A stretch of DNA of 64,000 nt, from positions 1,054,001-1,118,000 of the forward strand of contig CAWJYN010000003.1 in assembly GCA_963847145.1 (NCBI GenBank), given 5' to 3'. Below the pieces are notes generated by a model. That model searched no databases. It worked only from the letters and a program-made list of their open reading frames with translations, and was not told where the DNA came from. The translations under genes and the position numbers were made by a program. How positions within the stretch are numbered: position 1 is the stretch's first letter; every line of letters starts with the position of its first letter. This document shows positions 1 through 9,246 of the stretch, one piece after another. This stretch comes from JABFRJ01 sp963847145. GTDB lineage: Bacteria; Pseudomonadota; Alphaproteobacteria; Rhizobiales; Hyphomicrobiaceae.

Positions 1-10
1 CGGCAGGCCC

Positions 11-1360
11 ATGGGTCTGACTGCAAGTGAGCTGGAGAGCTGCATGACGTATCACGATCGCTATGGCCTGCCGTTGTCGACGGCATCGGAGGTGGCGGCA
101 AAGGCGTATGTGACTGGGCTCGACCTGCAGCTGGCGGCGTGGCCGGGGGCGGCGGAAGCGTTCGACCAAGCGATTGCGGCGGACCCTGAGTTTGCCCTGG
201 CGCATGCGGCACGGGCGCGAGTGCATTTCACTTATGCCGAGGGCGCGGCGGCCAAGACGCGTGTGGCGGCGGCGCGCGAGGCGGTGGCGCGGCGTGGCAC
301 TGAGCGCGAAAAAAGCCACGTCGAAACGCTGGCGCTCGGCATGAGCGGGCAACCGGCGCAGTCGTTGACCAGCGCGCTGGCGCATCTGGAAACGTGGCCG
401 CGGGACGCGATGATCCTCGGGTTGCCGCTTGGCGCGTTCGGGCTTTATGCGTTCTCGGGGATGGCGGATCACGATCAGGCGCGGGTGGATTTGTGCTTGA
501 AACACGCACGCCACTATGGCGACGACTGGTGGTTTCTCACGTATCTTGGCTGGTCGCATACAGAGAACGGCGCCATTGCAGAAGGCCGCCGCATCTCGGA
601 GCGGGCGTTTGATTTGAAGCGCGATAACGCCAACGCTGCGCACGCGCTGGCGCATGCACTGTTCGAAGACGGGTCGGTGGCGGATGCGGAGCGGTTCATT
701 GCCGACTGGCTGCCCGGCTACGACCGCAGTGGGCTGCTGAACGGACACATAGCGTGGCACCAGGCTTTGCTGGCGCTGGAGCAAGATGATTGTGCGCGGG
801 CCTTGGCGATTTATGCCGACCGCATTGCGCCGGATGTGACGAAGGCGGCGCCGCTGAATGCGGTGACGGACTGTGCGTCGCTGCTGTGGCGGGTGCGGCT
901 GGCGGATGGCGACGTGCCGGCAGAGTTGTGGCGCACGTTGGAAACCGAGGCGGAGAGGCACTTTCCGAATGCCGGTGTGACGTTTGCGGATGTGCATCTG
1001 GCGATGATTGCGGCGGCGACGGGCAATCGTGCGGCGTTGGCGAGACGGCTGGCGGCGCTCGATCAGCGGTTGGCGGACGGCAAGTTGGCAGCGGGCGCGG
1101 CGGTGCCGGCATTGTGCCGCGCGGCTGGTGCGTTTGGTGTTGGTGATCATGCGGGGTGTGCCGCGCTGCTTGAGCCGGTCGCCGCTGAGGTGGTGCGAAT
1201 CGGCGGCAGCCATGCGCAGCGCGAGATTGCCGAGGACATGCACGTGGTGGCGCTGATGAAGAGTGGGGCTGCGGACAAAGCGCGGGCGCTGCTGGATGCG
1301 CGGCTGCACCGCCGGCCGTCGCCGCGGGATGCGCGCTGGCGGGCGGGGGTTACGGCGTAG
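11..1360 (+). CDS. TPR-repeat protein, TTC38-like
   Basis: The product of about 449 residues is alpha-helical and Ala-rich, with tetratricopeptide-like helix pairs (for example residues ~40-72, a WPGAAEAFDQAIAADPEFA-type unit, and ~160-230). The order of helices and the central segment around GHIAWHQALLALEQDD resemble the TTC38 family of TPR proteins, whose role is unknown and probably scaffolding. No signal peptide or membrane segment is visible, so it is probably cytoplasmic. The first ATG lies 11 bases from the window edge and the frame is open to the edge, so the true start may be outside. It converges on the amine oxidoreductase gene. The TPR fold is fairly sure; the subfamily is inferred. 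Confidence 0.75.
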   Translation: MGLTASELESCMTYHDRYGLPLSTASEVAAKAYVTGLDLQLAAWPGAAEAFDQAIAADPEFALAHAARARVHFTYAEGAAAKTRVAAAREAVARRGTEREKSHVETLALGMSGQPAQSLTSALAHLETWPRDAMILGLPLGAFGLYAFSGMADHDQARVDLCLKHARHYGDDWWFLTYLGWSHTENGAIAEGRRISERAFDLKRDNANAAHALAHALFEDGSVADAERFIADWLPGYDRSGLLNGHIAWHQALLALEQDDCARALAIYADRIAPDVTKAAPLNAVTDCASLLWRVRLADGDVPAELWRTLETEAERHFPNAGVTFADVHLAMIAAATGNRAALARRLAALDQRLADGKLAAGAAVPALCRAAGAFGVGDHAGCAALLEPVAAEVVRIGGSHAQREIAEDMHVVALMKSGAADKARALLDARLHRRPSPRDARWRAGVTA

Positions 1361-1470
1361 GACGGTTGAACGTCACGAAATCGGCCAAGACATCCGTGAC
1401 GGTGCAACGGTAGTGGCTTGGTTGGCGCGAGCGGCAGCGGATGACGGCGCTGAAACGCGCCTTAGCCGCC

Positions 1471-2769
1471 CTACGGGATCGCCACTTCCTGCTTATCTTT
1501 CCGCCGGGCATCGAGCAGGCCGAGCGGCGCCATGTGTTTCGCGATGGCGTGGAAACGGATGGGTTCGGGTTCGGTGAAGGGAAGTGCCAGTTCGGCGCGG
1601 GGGACACCGAGGATGGCGCGGGCGAATTCGTGGCCGATCGACATGGCGAGGGCGACGCCGCGGCCGTTGCAGCCAACCCAGGCATAGCCGTCGGGGCCGA
1701 GGCGATGAACGCGCGGGAGACTGTCGGTGGTGATGCCAATGGGACCGTTCCAGACATAGTCGAAGCCGATGCCGCCAGGCACGCCGGCAAGGGCCGGAAA
1801 CATCTCGACAAGGCGGCGCGCGATGAGCGGCTTTAGCCGTTGGCCGGCATCGCCGCCAAAAATGGCGCCGCCGGTGACGAGGCGGTGGCGCGCATCGTAG
1901 CGGGCGAAGCGCAGTTCGGCGTGGGTGTCGGACATCGCGCTGCGTTCGGGGAGAACCTGCGCGCGGATCACTTCTGGCAGCGGCTGTGTGGCCATCTGCC
2001 AGGACAGTACCGGCACCATTTCGCGGACCAGTACGGGCGCGAGGCGGCTTGAAAACGTACCTGACGTTGCGTTGGTGGCGAGGATGAGGGCGCGCGCATC
2101 GACGCGGCCATCGGTGGTGGTGACGACCCAGCGGGCACCCGTGCGGCTGAAGGCGATGGCCGGTGAATGGCCGTAGATGACGGCGCCGCGATCGACAACA
2201 GCGCGCGCCAAGCCGCGCGCCAGTGACAGCGGGTTGATGTGTCCGCCGCTCGGCGCCCACCAGCCGCCATGCCAGGCGGGGGAACCGATCTTCTTGGCCA
2301 TGGCGGCGGCGTCGAGCAGACCGACTTTGGCGCCGGCGCGCGTCCATTGCGCGACGCGGCGTTCGGCGATGGCCATGCGGCCGGGCGAGTGCACCGGTTG
2401 GACCCAACCGGTCTGTTCGGCTTCAGCGTTGATCAGTTCTTCGCGCACGGTATCGAACAGGTGCTGCGCGCTGTCGCGAATAAGGCCGACGAAGCGCTCG
2501 CCGGCGACGCGATGACGGGCGATGATGGCGTCTGGATCGGCACGGGACAGCGTGGGGATCACCTGGCCGTTGTTGCGGCCGGAGGCGCCCCAGCCGGGTT
2601 CAGCCGCTTCGACGATGGTGGTTGCGATGCCGGCGCGCCGGAGATGGAGCGCTGCCGCGAGCCCGGTGAAGCCGGCGCCGATGATGACAACGTCAGCGCT
2701 GGTGGGGCCGCGCAATGGGGCATAGATGCCCGCTGGCTTGCTGACGGCTGACCACAACGATGGCGGCAT
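1471..2769 (-). CDS. FAD-dependent amine oxidoreductase (DAO family, PuuB/OrdL-like)
   Basis: About 432 residues. The N-terminal dinucleotide-binding motif VVIIGAGFTGLAAALHL is followed by an E-rich strand end and the GWGASGRNNGQ segment typical of gamma-glutamylputrescine oxidase-like DAO flavoproteins. The C-terminal WNGPIGITTDSLPRV and GCNGRGVALAMSIG segments are the second FAD contact. The family oxidises secondary or primary amines using bound FAD; the substrate here is not deducible. The frame extends to a GTG at 2823, but the ATG at 2769 (MPPSLWSAV...) fits the family N-terminus better. The iron-binding protein gene lies 114 bp upstream on the same strand, so co-transcription is possible. 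The family is confident, the substrate open. Confidence 0.85.
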   Translation of the reverse strand: MPPSLWSAVSKPAGIYAPLRGPTSADVVIIGAGFTGLAAALHLRRAGIATTIVEAAEPGWGASGRNNGQVIPTLSRADPDAIIARHRVAGERFVGLIRDSAQHLFDTVREELINAEAEQTGWVQPVHSPGRMAIAERRVAQWTRAGAKVGLLDAAAMAKKIGSPAWHGGWWAPSGGHINPLSLARGLARAVVDRGAVIYGHSPAIAFSRTGARWVVTTTDGRVDARALILATNATSGTFSSRLAPVLVREMVPVLSWQMATQPLPEVIRAQVLPERSAMSDTHAELRFARYDARHRLVTGGAIFGGDAGQRLKPLIARRLVEMFPALAGVPGGIGFDYVWNGPIGITTDSLPRVHRLGPDGYAWVGCNGRGVALAMSIGHEFARAILGVPRAELALPFTEPEPIRFHAIAKHMAPLGLLDARRKDKQEVAIP

Positions 2770-2882
2770 TTTTGGATCTGGCTTCACGCGTTCGTGGCCC
2801 CGGTGCGTGCTGATGGGATGCACGCACCATGGCCGCTCGACTGCTGCGCCGCAAGCGGCACAGTGACTGCCTCAGGCGCTTG

Positions 2883-3926
2883 TTACGCGCCGGGGCCGGC
2901 GTCGATGCCGACCTTGTCGACGAGTTCGGAGGCCTTCTTGCGCAGCTTGGCGATGTCGGCGAGCGGGCGCGGATCGGGCTTCAACGTGCCCCAGGAGCGG
3001 ACACGCTCGGAGGCTGGCACGCCAACGATGACCGGATACTCGTAGTTGGCTTCGGCATAGACGCTTTGCGCTTCCGGCGAGGCGAGGAATTCGAGCAACT
3101 TGGCAGCGTTGACGGCGTTCGGGGCATTCGCTGCGACGGCGCCGCCAGAGATGTTGACGTGCGTGCCGCGATCGGCGGCGTTCGGGAAGATCACGTTGAC
3201 GGAGGCGGCCCACTTCTGCTGATCGGGCACCTTCGTGTTGGTCTGCATGGCGCCCATGTAGTAGGTGTTGCCGAGCGCCAGATCGCAGATGCCGGCGAAC
3301 ACGTCGCGCACCTGCTCACGGTCACCGCCGGCCGGCTTGTGAACCAGATTGGCTTTGAGCCCGCGCAGCCAGATCTCTGCTTTTTCCTCGCCATGGGTGG
3401 CGATCATGGAGGCGATCAAGGTCACATTGTAGGGGTGCTGGCCCGAGCGCATGCAGACCTTGCCCTTGTATTTCGGATCGGCAAGATCCTCGTAGGTGAG
3501 TGCCGTGGCCGGCACGCGGTCTTTGGAGGCATAAATCACGCGGGCACGCTGCGTGAGGCCGTACCAGTGGCCGTCTGGATCGCGCAGCGCTGCCGGGACG
3601 GCCGCTTCGAGCGCGGGCGATTTGAGCGCTCGGGTGACGCCGGCCTCGCGCGCCTGCAGCAGCAGGCTCGATTCATTGGTCAGCAGCACGTCAACGGGGC
3701 TGTTACGCCCTTCGGCTTGCATGCGTTCGATGAGGCCGTTGGGCGCGAAGACAACGTTCGGTGTGATGCCGGTTGCAGCCTTGAATTTGGCGAGCAAGGG
3801 TTCGATGAGCTGCGGCTCGCGGTAGGAGTAGATGTTGACGACCCCGTCAGCCGCCGCGGTGCTGGACGAGAAAGCGGCCGCGAGGCCGAGGGCAGCGAGT
3901 GTTGGCTTCAGGTGAGCGCAGATCAT
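2883..3926 (-). CDS. Periplasmic Fe(3+) ABC transporter substrate-binding protein (FbpA/FutA type)
   Basis: 347 residues with an N-terminal signal peptide (hydrophobic run to ~residue 25, cleavage near STAAADG), then the class II binding-protein fold starting VVNIYSYREPQLIEPLL. Conserved blocks include YGLTQRARVIYASKD, the SGQHPYN region and GNTYYMGAM, whose tyrosine pair corresponds to the iron-coordinating tyrosines of FbpA/FutA proteins. It should capture ferric iron in the periplasm and hand it to a membrane permease and ATPase, neither of which is encoded nearby, so it is an orphan. A GGAG Shine-Dalgarno sits 5 nt before the ATG. An Irr-like palindrome lies 116 bp upstream, which supports an iron role and iron-responsive control. 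Confidence 0.88.
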   Translation of the reverse strand: MICAHLKPTLAALGLAAAFSSSTAAADGVVNIYSYREPQLIEPLLAKFKAATGITPNVVFAPNGLIERMQAEGRNSPVDVLLTNESSLLLQAREAGVTRALKSPALEAAVPAALRDPDGHWYGLTQRARVIYASKDRVPATALTYEDLADPKYKGKVCMRSGQHPYNVTLIASMIATHGEEKAEIWLRGLKANLVHKPAGGDREQVRDVFAGICDLALGNTYYMGAMQTNTKVPDQQKWAASVNVIFPNAADRGTHVNISGGAVAANAPNAVNAAKLLEFLASPEAQSVYAEANYEYPVIVGVPASERVRSWGTLKPDPRPLADIAKLRKKASELVDKVGIDAGPGA

Positions 3927-4041
3927 GATTGTCTCCGATGGCCGGAGGTCAAGGCTCCGGCATGGATGGATAGGATGGGCATTGCACGCGACAAAGGTCG
4001 TCAGGGGGCGCCAAAGTCAAACAGAAAACGCCTTGTTTGGA

Positions 4042-4058
4042 ATTAGAAGATTTCTAAT
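4042..4058 (-). promoter_or_regulatory. Irr-box (ICE)-like palindrome upstream of the iron-binding protein gene
   Basis: ATTAGAAGATTTCTAAT is a perfect 7-bp inverted repeat (ATTAGAA / TTCTAAT) with a 3-bp spacer. It matches the TTAGAA-N3-TTCTAA pattern known for the haem/iron regulator Irr in rhizobia. It stands in the gap between the minus-strand iron-binding protein gene (start 3926) and a plus-strand secreted protein. The sequence match is direct; Irr binding is inferred. Confidence 0.65.
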
Positions 4059-4229
4059 GTTTTCAGCTGTCTGGCCCGCGACGCCGATGGCATTGCCAAC
4101 CGCCCCACGCGCATCAACGAACCGCTTGTCGAAGTGCTGGGTCCAGTGTTGGGCGCAGAGTTGTTGCGCTTTGGCCGGGAACAGCCTTTGATGCGGCCGC
4201 TGGTGTCCCGACGTTGGAGTTGCTCTCGC

Positions 4230-4652
4230 ATGTTGGTCCGTTGTTGTGCCGTCATCGGTCTGTTGCTCGCCCTTGCTGCCCGTGCGGAGGCGGCCGAAGA
4301 CCCGAAGACTTATGCGTGCACGTTTTCGACGGGGGCCGCCTTTGCCTACGATGGTGGTGCGTTCAAGCCAGAGAAGATGGGGCCGATCACGTTTGAGATC
4401 AGCGCAGTCAATCCGGAGCTGCAAAGCGCCGACCTGGTCACGCCGGCAGGTTCACGGCCGCTGCGGGTGGTGCGTGCGATGAATGCACTGCATTTCCTTG
4501 AAGTGGTCGGCGAGGGCTTTCTCAATATGACGACGGTCTATGAAAGCGATGACGCGAAAAGTGGGGCGCACCCGGCCGTACACTCTCGCCATTTCGGCGT
4601 ACTCGGCCAACCGGTGATCGGGCAATATCAGGGCTTTTGCCAAGGGAAGTGA
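4230..4652 (+). CDS. Hypothetical secreted protein
   Basis: About 140 residues, not recognised. From the ATG at 4230 a clear signal peptide is seen (MLVRCCAVIGLLLALAARAEA), with cleavage predicted before AEDPKTYAC. The mature part is ~115 residues, rich in beta-type sequence, with one Cys near the start and one near the end (QGFCQGK) that could form a disulphide. The frame is open to 4134, but that start would bury the signal peptide behind 32 residues. It is divergent from the iron-binding protein gene and shares its upstream region with the Irr-like box, so iron-linked expression is possible but unproven. Confidence 0.6.
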   Translation: MLVRCCAVIGLLLALAARAEAAEDPKTYACTFSTGAAFAYDGGAFKPEKMGPITFEISAVNPELQSADLVTPAGSRPLRVVRAMNALHFLEVVGEGFLNMTTVYESDDAKSGAHPAVHSRHFGVLGQPVIGQYQGFCQGK

Positions 4653-4660
4653 CTATTGTT

Positions 4661-4728
4661 GTAGGGTTAGCGTGCTGTGGCTCGGTTGACGTTTTTCGGC
4701 GACGTTGCCCGCGCGTAACCCAACCTCC
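4661..4728. repeat. Imperfect palindromic repeat, GTAGGTTGGG family
   Basis: The left arm GTAGGGTTAGCGTGC (from 4661) and right arm GCGCGTAACCCAACCTCC (to 4728) are imperfect inverted copies of the GTAGGTTGGGTTA motif seen elsewhere in the window. This is the most degenerate copy. Confidence 0.4.
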
Positions 4729-4828
4729 GCGCTTGCCTCCCCCGCAATTCCCCTCCAAAACTCAACCGAACCCCCAGCGGCGCACCTGTCACGCGTGCGC
4801 CAGCGCGAAACAGTGCGGAACTCTTTGA

Positions 4829-5302
4829 ATGACCACCGTCTCCCTGACCGTCAACGCCGCGCCGCACACCGCGCATTGTCCGCCCAATACGCTGCTCTCC
4901 ACGTTCCTGCGTGAAACCCTGCGGCTCACCGGCACGCACGTCGGCTGTGATACGAGCCAGTGTGGGGCGTGTACGGTGATTGTCGATGGGCGGTCGATCA
5001 AAAGCTGCACTATGCTGGCGCTCGAAGCGGAGGGCGCGCAGATCACCACCATCGAAGGCCTCGCTCAGCCAGACGGTACGTTGCATCCCATGCAAGAGGC
5101 CTTCCGCACGCATCACGCGCTGCAATGTGGCTATTGCACGCCCGGCATGGTGATGGCGTCGGTCGCCCTGCTGGCGCACACGCCGGCGCCGACTGAGCGC
5201 CAAGTCCGCCACGGCCTCGAAGGCAATCTTTGCCGCTGCACCGGCTACCAGAACATCGTCGACGCCGTGCTCGCCGCGTCGAAATCCATGAAGGGCGTAT
5301 GA
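4829..5302 (+). CDS. coxS: CODH-family [2Fe-2S] small subunit
   Basis: 157 residues. The N-terminal ferredoxin-like domain carries the plant-type cluster CDTSQCGAC plus a downstream Cys (IKSC). The C-terminal domain carries the second cluster with CGYCTPGM and CRCTGYQNI. This is the electron-transfer subunit of aerobic carbon monoxide dehydrogenase / xanthine dehydrogenase family hydroxylases, passing electrons from the molybdenum centre to FAD. It is the first gene of a three-gene operon, and its stop overlaps the start of the FAD subunit gene (ATGA). The specific substrate is not known; see the large subunit. Confidence 0.93.
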   Translation: MTTVSLTVNAAPHTAHCPPNTLLSTFLRETLRLTGTHVGCDTSQCGACTVIVDGRSIKSCTMLALEAEGAQITTIEGLAQPDGTLHPMQEAFRTHHALQCGYCTPGMVMASVALLAHTPAPTERQVRHGLEGNLCRCTGYQNIVDAVLAASKSMKGV

Positions 5303-6111
5303 CCATGGACGCCTTCACCTTCAAACGCGCCACATCCGTTGATGACGCGGTTGCCGCGGCGGCCGCAGGCGCTGACGCGAAATTCCTCGCGGGCGGGCAA
5401 ACCTTGCTGCCCGTCATGAAGCAGCGCCTCGCCGCACCCTCGGATCTGATCTCGCTTGCGCGCGTTCCGCAGCTGAGTGGCATCACCGTTGCCAACGATG
5501 TGATTTCCATCGCTGCCATGTCGCGTCATGCCGATGTGGCTGCCCACGCCGGCATCTCGGCGGCGCTGCCAGCGCTCGCCGTGCTCGCCGGCGGCATCGC
5601 TGATCCGCACGTCCGCAACCGCGGCACCATCGGCGGCAGTGTCGCCAATAACGATCCTGCAGCGGATTATCCCGCTGCCGTGCTCGGACTTGGAGCAACG
5701 GTGGTCACCGACCGCCGCCGCATTGCGGCTGATGACTTTTTTCAGGGGATGTTCACCACGGCGCTCGAACCCAGCGAGCTGATCACGCATCTCGACTTTC
5801 CCATTCCCGAGAAGGCCGGCTACATCAAATTCCCGCATCCCGCCTCTCGTTATGCTCTTGTCGGCGTGATGGTCAGCCGTGACCGCAGCGGGGTGCGGAT
5901 TGCCGTTACCGGTGCAGGTGCTTGCGTGTTCCGCGTGCCCGCGATGGAGCATGCACTGGCTCAGTCTTTCACGGTTGACGCGCTCACCGGCATCACGGTT
6001 CCGCATGATGACCTGACGTCGGATCGCGCCGGCAGCGCCGCCTATCGCGCGCATCTCATCACAGTTCTCGCCAAACGCGCTGTCGCCCGCGCGCTGGAGG
6101 CCCGCTCATGA
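5299..6111 (+). CDS. coxM: CODH-family FAD-binding medium subunit
   Basis: About 270 residues from the ATG at 5299, which overlaps the coxS stop; a second ATG two codons later is equally possible. The FAD-binding signatures of the family are present: AGGQTLLPVMKQRL (pyrophosphate loop) near residue 30 and RNRGTIGGSVANNDPAADYP near residue 105. The C-terminal CO-dehydrogenase flavoprotein domain follows. It transfers electrons from the small subunit's iron-sulphur clusters to the acceptor. Its end overlaps the coxL start by 4 bp, so the three subunits are probably translationally coupled. Confidence 0.92.
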   Translation: MTMDAFTFKRATSVDDAVAAAAAGADAKFLAGGQTLLPVMKQRLAAPSDLISLARVPQLSGITVANDVISIAAMSRHADVAAHAGISAALPALAVLAGGIADPHVRNRGTIGGSVANNDPAADYPAAVLGLGATVVTDRRRIAADDFFQGMFTTALEPSELITHLDFPIPEKAGYIKFPHPASRYALVGVMVSRDRSGVRIAVTGAGACVFRVPAMEHALAQSFTVDALTGITVPHDDLTSDRAGSAAYRAHLITVLAKRAVARALEARS

Positions 6112-8450
6112 CAGCTCCCATTTCAGGCCTCGCCCGCTTCGGAAAATCACAGGTCCGCGTCGAGGATCAGCGCTTCCTCACTGGCCAAGGCCAATACATC
6201 GACGACATCAATTGGCCGAACCAGACGTTTGGTGCTTTTGTCCGGTCGCCACATGCGCATGCGCGTGTCACGTCGATGGACACGAGCGCGGCACATGCCA
6301 TGCCCGGCGTGCATCTGATTGTCACCGGGGCGGAATGGGCCACACAAAAGTTTGGGCCGCTGCCCTGCCGCTCGCCATCCAAAGTCAATCGCGACGGCAC
6401 GCCCTTTATCGAACCACCACGTCAGTGCCTCGCCCATGAAACGGTTCGCTACGTTGGCGAACCGATCGCCCTCGTGGTAGCTGCGACCGCCGCCGGAGCC
6501 CGCAACGCTGCTGATGCCGTGCAGGTTGAATACGAGGCGCTGGCTTCGGTTACCGACCGCGCGCTGGCGCTGGATAGCAAGGCGCCGCAGCTCTGGCCGG
6601 AAGCGCCGCACAATCTTTGCCTCGACTTTGAGCAAGGCAATCGCGCCGCCGTCGAAGCGGCGTTTGCTGCAGCCAAGCACGTCATCCGCCTCGACGTTGG
6701 CAACAACCGCCTGACGGCTGTCCCGATGGAGCCGCGTGGTGCGATTGCGGGATACGACAAGGCGACGGGCCAATATACGCTGCTCAACTGCTCGCAGAAC
6801 ATTCACGCCAATCGCGATCTCATGGCCGCGATGCTGAAGATCCCGAAAGACAAACTGCACCACCTCGCTCCCGACATCGGTGGCGGCTTCGGCGGCAAGA
6901 ACAGCGTCTATTCAGAACCGCTGGTAATGCTGTACGCGGCGCAGAAACTTGGCCGGCCGATCAAGTGGGTCTGCGACCGCACCGAGGCCTTCCTGACGGA
7001 TACACACGGCCGCGATCAGGAAAGCACCGTTGCGCTGGCGCTCGATGGGGATGGCACGTTCTTAGCCCTCCACGTCACCACTGTTGGTAACGTTGGTGCG
7101 GCCTGCGGGACCATGGGACCGTTCACGCCGACCGGCGGCTCGGCCCGCACACAAGGCGGCGTTTATGCCATCCCGGCCATCCTGTACTCATCCAAGGCCG
7201 TCTTCACCAACACGCCGCAGACCGACCCTTATCGCGGTGCTGGCCGGCCCGAGGCGGTCTTTCACATCGAGCGCATCGTCGAGTTTGCAGCCCGCATGTT
7301 GAAGATTGATCCTGTTGACTTGCGCCGCCGCAATCTCATCAAAGCAACGCAGATGCCCTACACATCGGGCATCGGTCTGGTGATTGACTGTGGGGACTTC
7401 CCGGCCGTGATGGAACGCGTGATTACGATGTCGGATCGTGCTGGTTATGCTGCCCGCGCCGCAGCGTCTCGCGCTCAAGGTCTGCGCCGCGGGTATGCCG
7501 TCACGCCCTATCTGGAATGCAGCGGTGGCGCACCACACGAAGAGGCGTCACTGGCATTCAAGGCTGATGGCAAAGTTGTGCTCTCTGTCGGCACACATTC
7601 CACCGGCATGGGCCACGAAACCGCGCTGGCGCAGATCGTCGCTGACCGCCTCGGTCTTGACCTGCACCGCATTACCTTTCGGCAGGCCGATACGGCCGCT
7701 ACCAAGATCGGCGGTGGCCATGGCGGCTCGCGCGGTATCGAGGTGGGCGGCAGCGCTGCGCTGAAGGCGGCAGATGCGGTTATCGACAAGGCGCGCGCGC
7801 TGGCGGCTCATTTGCTCAACTCGCGAGCCGACGACATGGTATTTGAAGCGGGTGTGCTGAAAGATCAGAAGACCGGCCAAACCGTCACCATCGATGCTGT
7901 CATTGCCGCCGCGGGCGATCAGAGCCGCCTACCGGCTGGCACGAGTGCTGGCGCTCTCGACACAATGGTGCATTTCGAGCGCGAGAGCTTCACGGTGCCC
8001 AATGGCGCGCATGCATGCGAAGTGGAGGTCGATCCGGAAACCGGCGTTATCAAGGTCGATGGCTTCTGGTGCGTTGACGACTTCGGGTCAGTGATCAATC
8101 CGATGCTGGCTGACGGCCAAGTGATGGGTGGCATCGTGCAGGGCTTGGGCCAAGCGCTGATGGAGGAAATTGTCTATGACCCGGACACTGGCCAGCCGCT
8201 GACGGCATCGCTGCTGGAATATGCACTTCCGCGCGCTGATCATGTGCCGCGCATGCACATCGCGTTCTTCGAAGGTGCGCCGACCAAGCGTAATCCGCTT
8301 GGTGCCAAGGGCTCAGGTGAAGCCGGCTGCTGCGGTGCCACGCCCGTCATCGTCAACGCCGTTCTCGATGCGCTGAACGAATACGGCGTCCACCACATCG
8401 AGATGCCTTTGACGTCCGAGAAAGTGTGGGCGGCGATCCAGGCGCAGTAG
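6108..8450 (+). CDS. coxL: CODH-family molybdopterin-binding large subunit, form II type
   Basis: 780 residues, the usual length. It shows the hammerhead domain (residues ~20-130) and molybdopterin-binding domains with GGGFGGKN near residue 263 and the active-site loop PYRGAGR near residue 374. Form I (true CO-oxidising) CoxL has AYxCSFR at that place; the RGAGR version marks form II, whose physiological substrate is mostly unknown. The catalytic Glu of the family sits in KGSGEAGCCGA near residue 733. This is the hydroxylase subunit in a cytoplasmic heterotrimer with the two preceding gene products. No maturation genes (coxD-G) follow; the next gene is on the opposite strand. Confidence 0.92.
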   Translation: MTAPISGLARFGKSQVRVEDQRFLTGQGQYIDDINWPNQTFGAFVRSPHAHARVTSMDTSAAHAMPGVHLIVTGAEWATQKFGPLPCRSPSKVNRDGTPFIEPPRQCLAHETVRYVGEPIALVVAATAAGARNAADAVQVEYEALASVTDRALALDSKAPQLWPEAPHNLCLDFEQGNRAAVEAAFAAAKHVIRLDVGNNRLTAVPMEPRGAIAGYDKATGQYTLLNCSQNIHANRDLMAAMLKIPKDKLHHLAPDIGGGFGGKNSVYSEPLVMLYAAQKLGRPIKWVCDRTEAFLTDTHGRDQESTVALALDGDGTFLALHVTTVGNVGAACGTMGPFTPTGGSARTQGGVYAIPAILYSSKAVFTNTPQTDPYRGAGRPEAVFHIERIVEFAARMLKIDPVDLRRRNLIKATQMPYTSGIGLVIDCGDFPAVMERVITMSDRAGYAARAAASRAQGLRRGYAVTPYLECSGGAPHEEASLAFKADGKVVLSVGTHSTGMGHETALAQIVADRLGLDLHRITFRQADTAATKIGGGHGGSRGIEVGGSAALKAADAVIDKARALAAHLLNSRADDMVFEAGVLKDQKTGQTVTIDAVIAAAGDQSRLPAGTSAGALDTMVHFERESFTVPNGAHACEVEVDPETGVIKVDGFWCVDDFGSVINPMLADGQVMGGIVQGLGQALMEEIVYDPDTGQPLTASLLEYALPRADHVPRMHIAFFEGAPTKRNPLGAKGSGEAGCCGATPVIVNAVLDALNEYGVHHIEMPLTSEKVWAAIQAQ

Positions 8451-8454
8451 CGTT

Positions 8455-9069
8455 TCAGTGCGGCAACAGCGCGTGGATCGCACCCGGCGCAATCATCCCC
8501 ATCAGACTGAATACGATGCCGATCCCCATCAGTCCTGCCGCCATCCACAGCAGATAAACAATGTGCGTCAGCAGATACACCGACGCCATCACGATTGCGA
8601 TCTGGAATGCCGCCGAGCCGATCTCGAAACAGTGGTACTGGTCGGTATAGACGTCCCGCTTCTTCTCCGATTCGATGGCGCGCGCCTGCAACTCTTTGCG
8701 CCCTTCACCGACGTTCTCTTTCTTGTCGTTGGTCTTCGGTTCCGACTGATAGCGTTCCACATCCGCTTTCCAGTCTGCCACCCGCTTGGCCAGACGCTCT
8801 TTCACAGCCGGGTCTTTCGCCAGCGCGACATCGATTTCCATCTGCTCCGCCGCCGTCTTAATCGACGTCTGCCGGATGGTCTTGGCCTGATAGAACGACC
8901 ACAGGTTCGACGCCTGCACATTGCTGGCGATTGAGTTGGTCTGCGCGCCCTTCGCCATCGTCTCGGCAATGGCCAGGAACAACCCGATTACCGTGATGAA
9001 GATGGCGATGCGCTTGGAGCTGGTATCGTTTGCATCGTGAGCCGCGTGGTGGCCTGCGCCATGTGACAT
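8455..9069 (-). CDS. DUF4337 family membrane protein
   Basis: About 204 residues. A His-rich N-terminus is followed by a transmembrane helix (IAIFITVIGLFLAIAETMA), a long charged middle region that is probably helical (residues ~60-130), and two further hydrophobic helices near the C-terminus. This is the architecture of DUF4337, of unknown function. The ATG at 9069 was chosen over one at 9084 because AGGAC lies about 8 nt before it. It converges with coxL, the two stops being a few bases apart. Confidence 0.8.
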   Translation of the reverse strand: MSHGAGHHAAHDANDTSSKRIAIFITVIGLFLAIAETMAKGAQTNSIASNVQASNLWSFYQAKTIRQTSIKTAAEQMEIDVALAKDPAVKERLAKRVADWKADVERYQSEPKTNDKKENVGEGRKELQARAIESEKKRDVYTDQYHCFEIGSAAFQIAIVMASVYLLTHIVYLLWMAAGLMGIGIVFSLMGMIAPGAIHALLPH

Positions 9070-9246
9070 GTGTGACGTCCTCATATCCTGCAGTGCGCAA
9101 GGTCGATCCGCGCGCGACGCTCTGCTTGTCCCTAGTCCCTCGTGCCGTGCAAGAGCACAGCCGCAGATAATGTGAATCGCGGCTGGCTAACAACGGTTGC
9201 GAACACGGTTAAAGGCCCGCCTCACAGCGCGCCTGCGATCCGTGCC

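Noticed and set aside
4082..4230. Possible transposase remnant upstream of the secreted protein
   Set aside because: A GTCCAGTGTTG motif is shared with the 42.1-kb region, but it is only 11 bp and no transposase-like translation was found.
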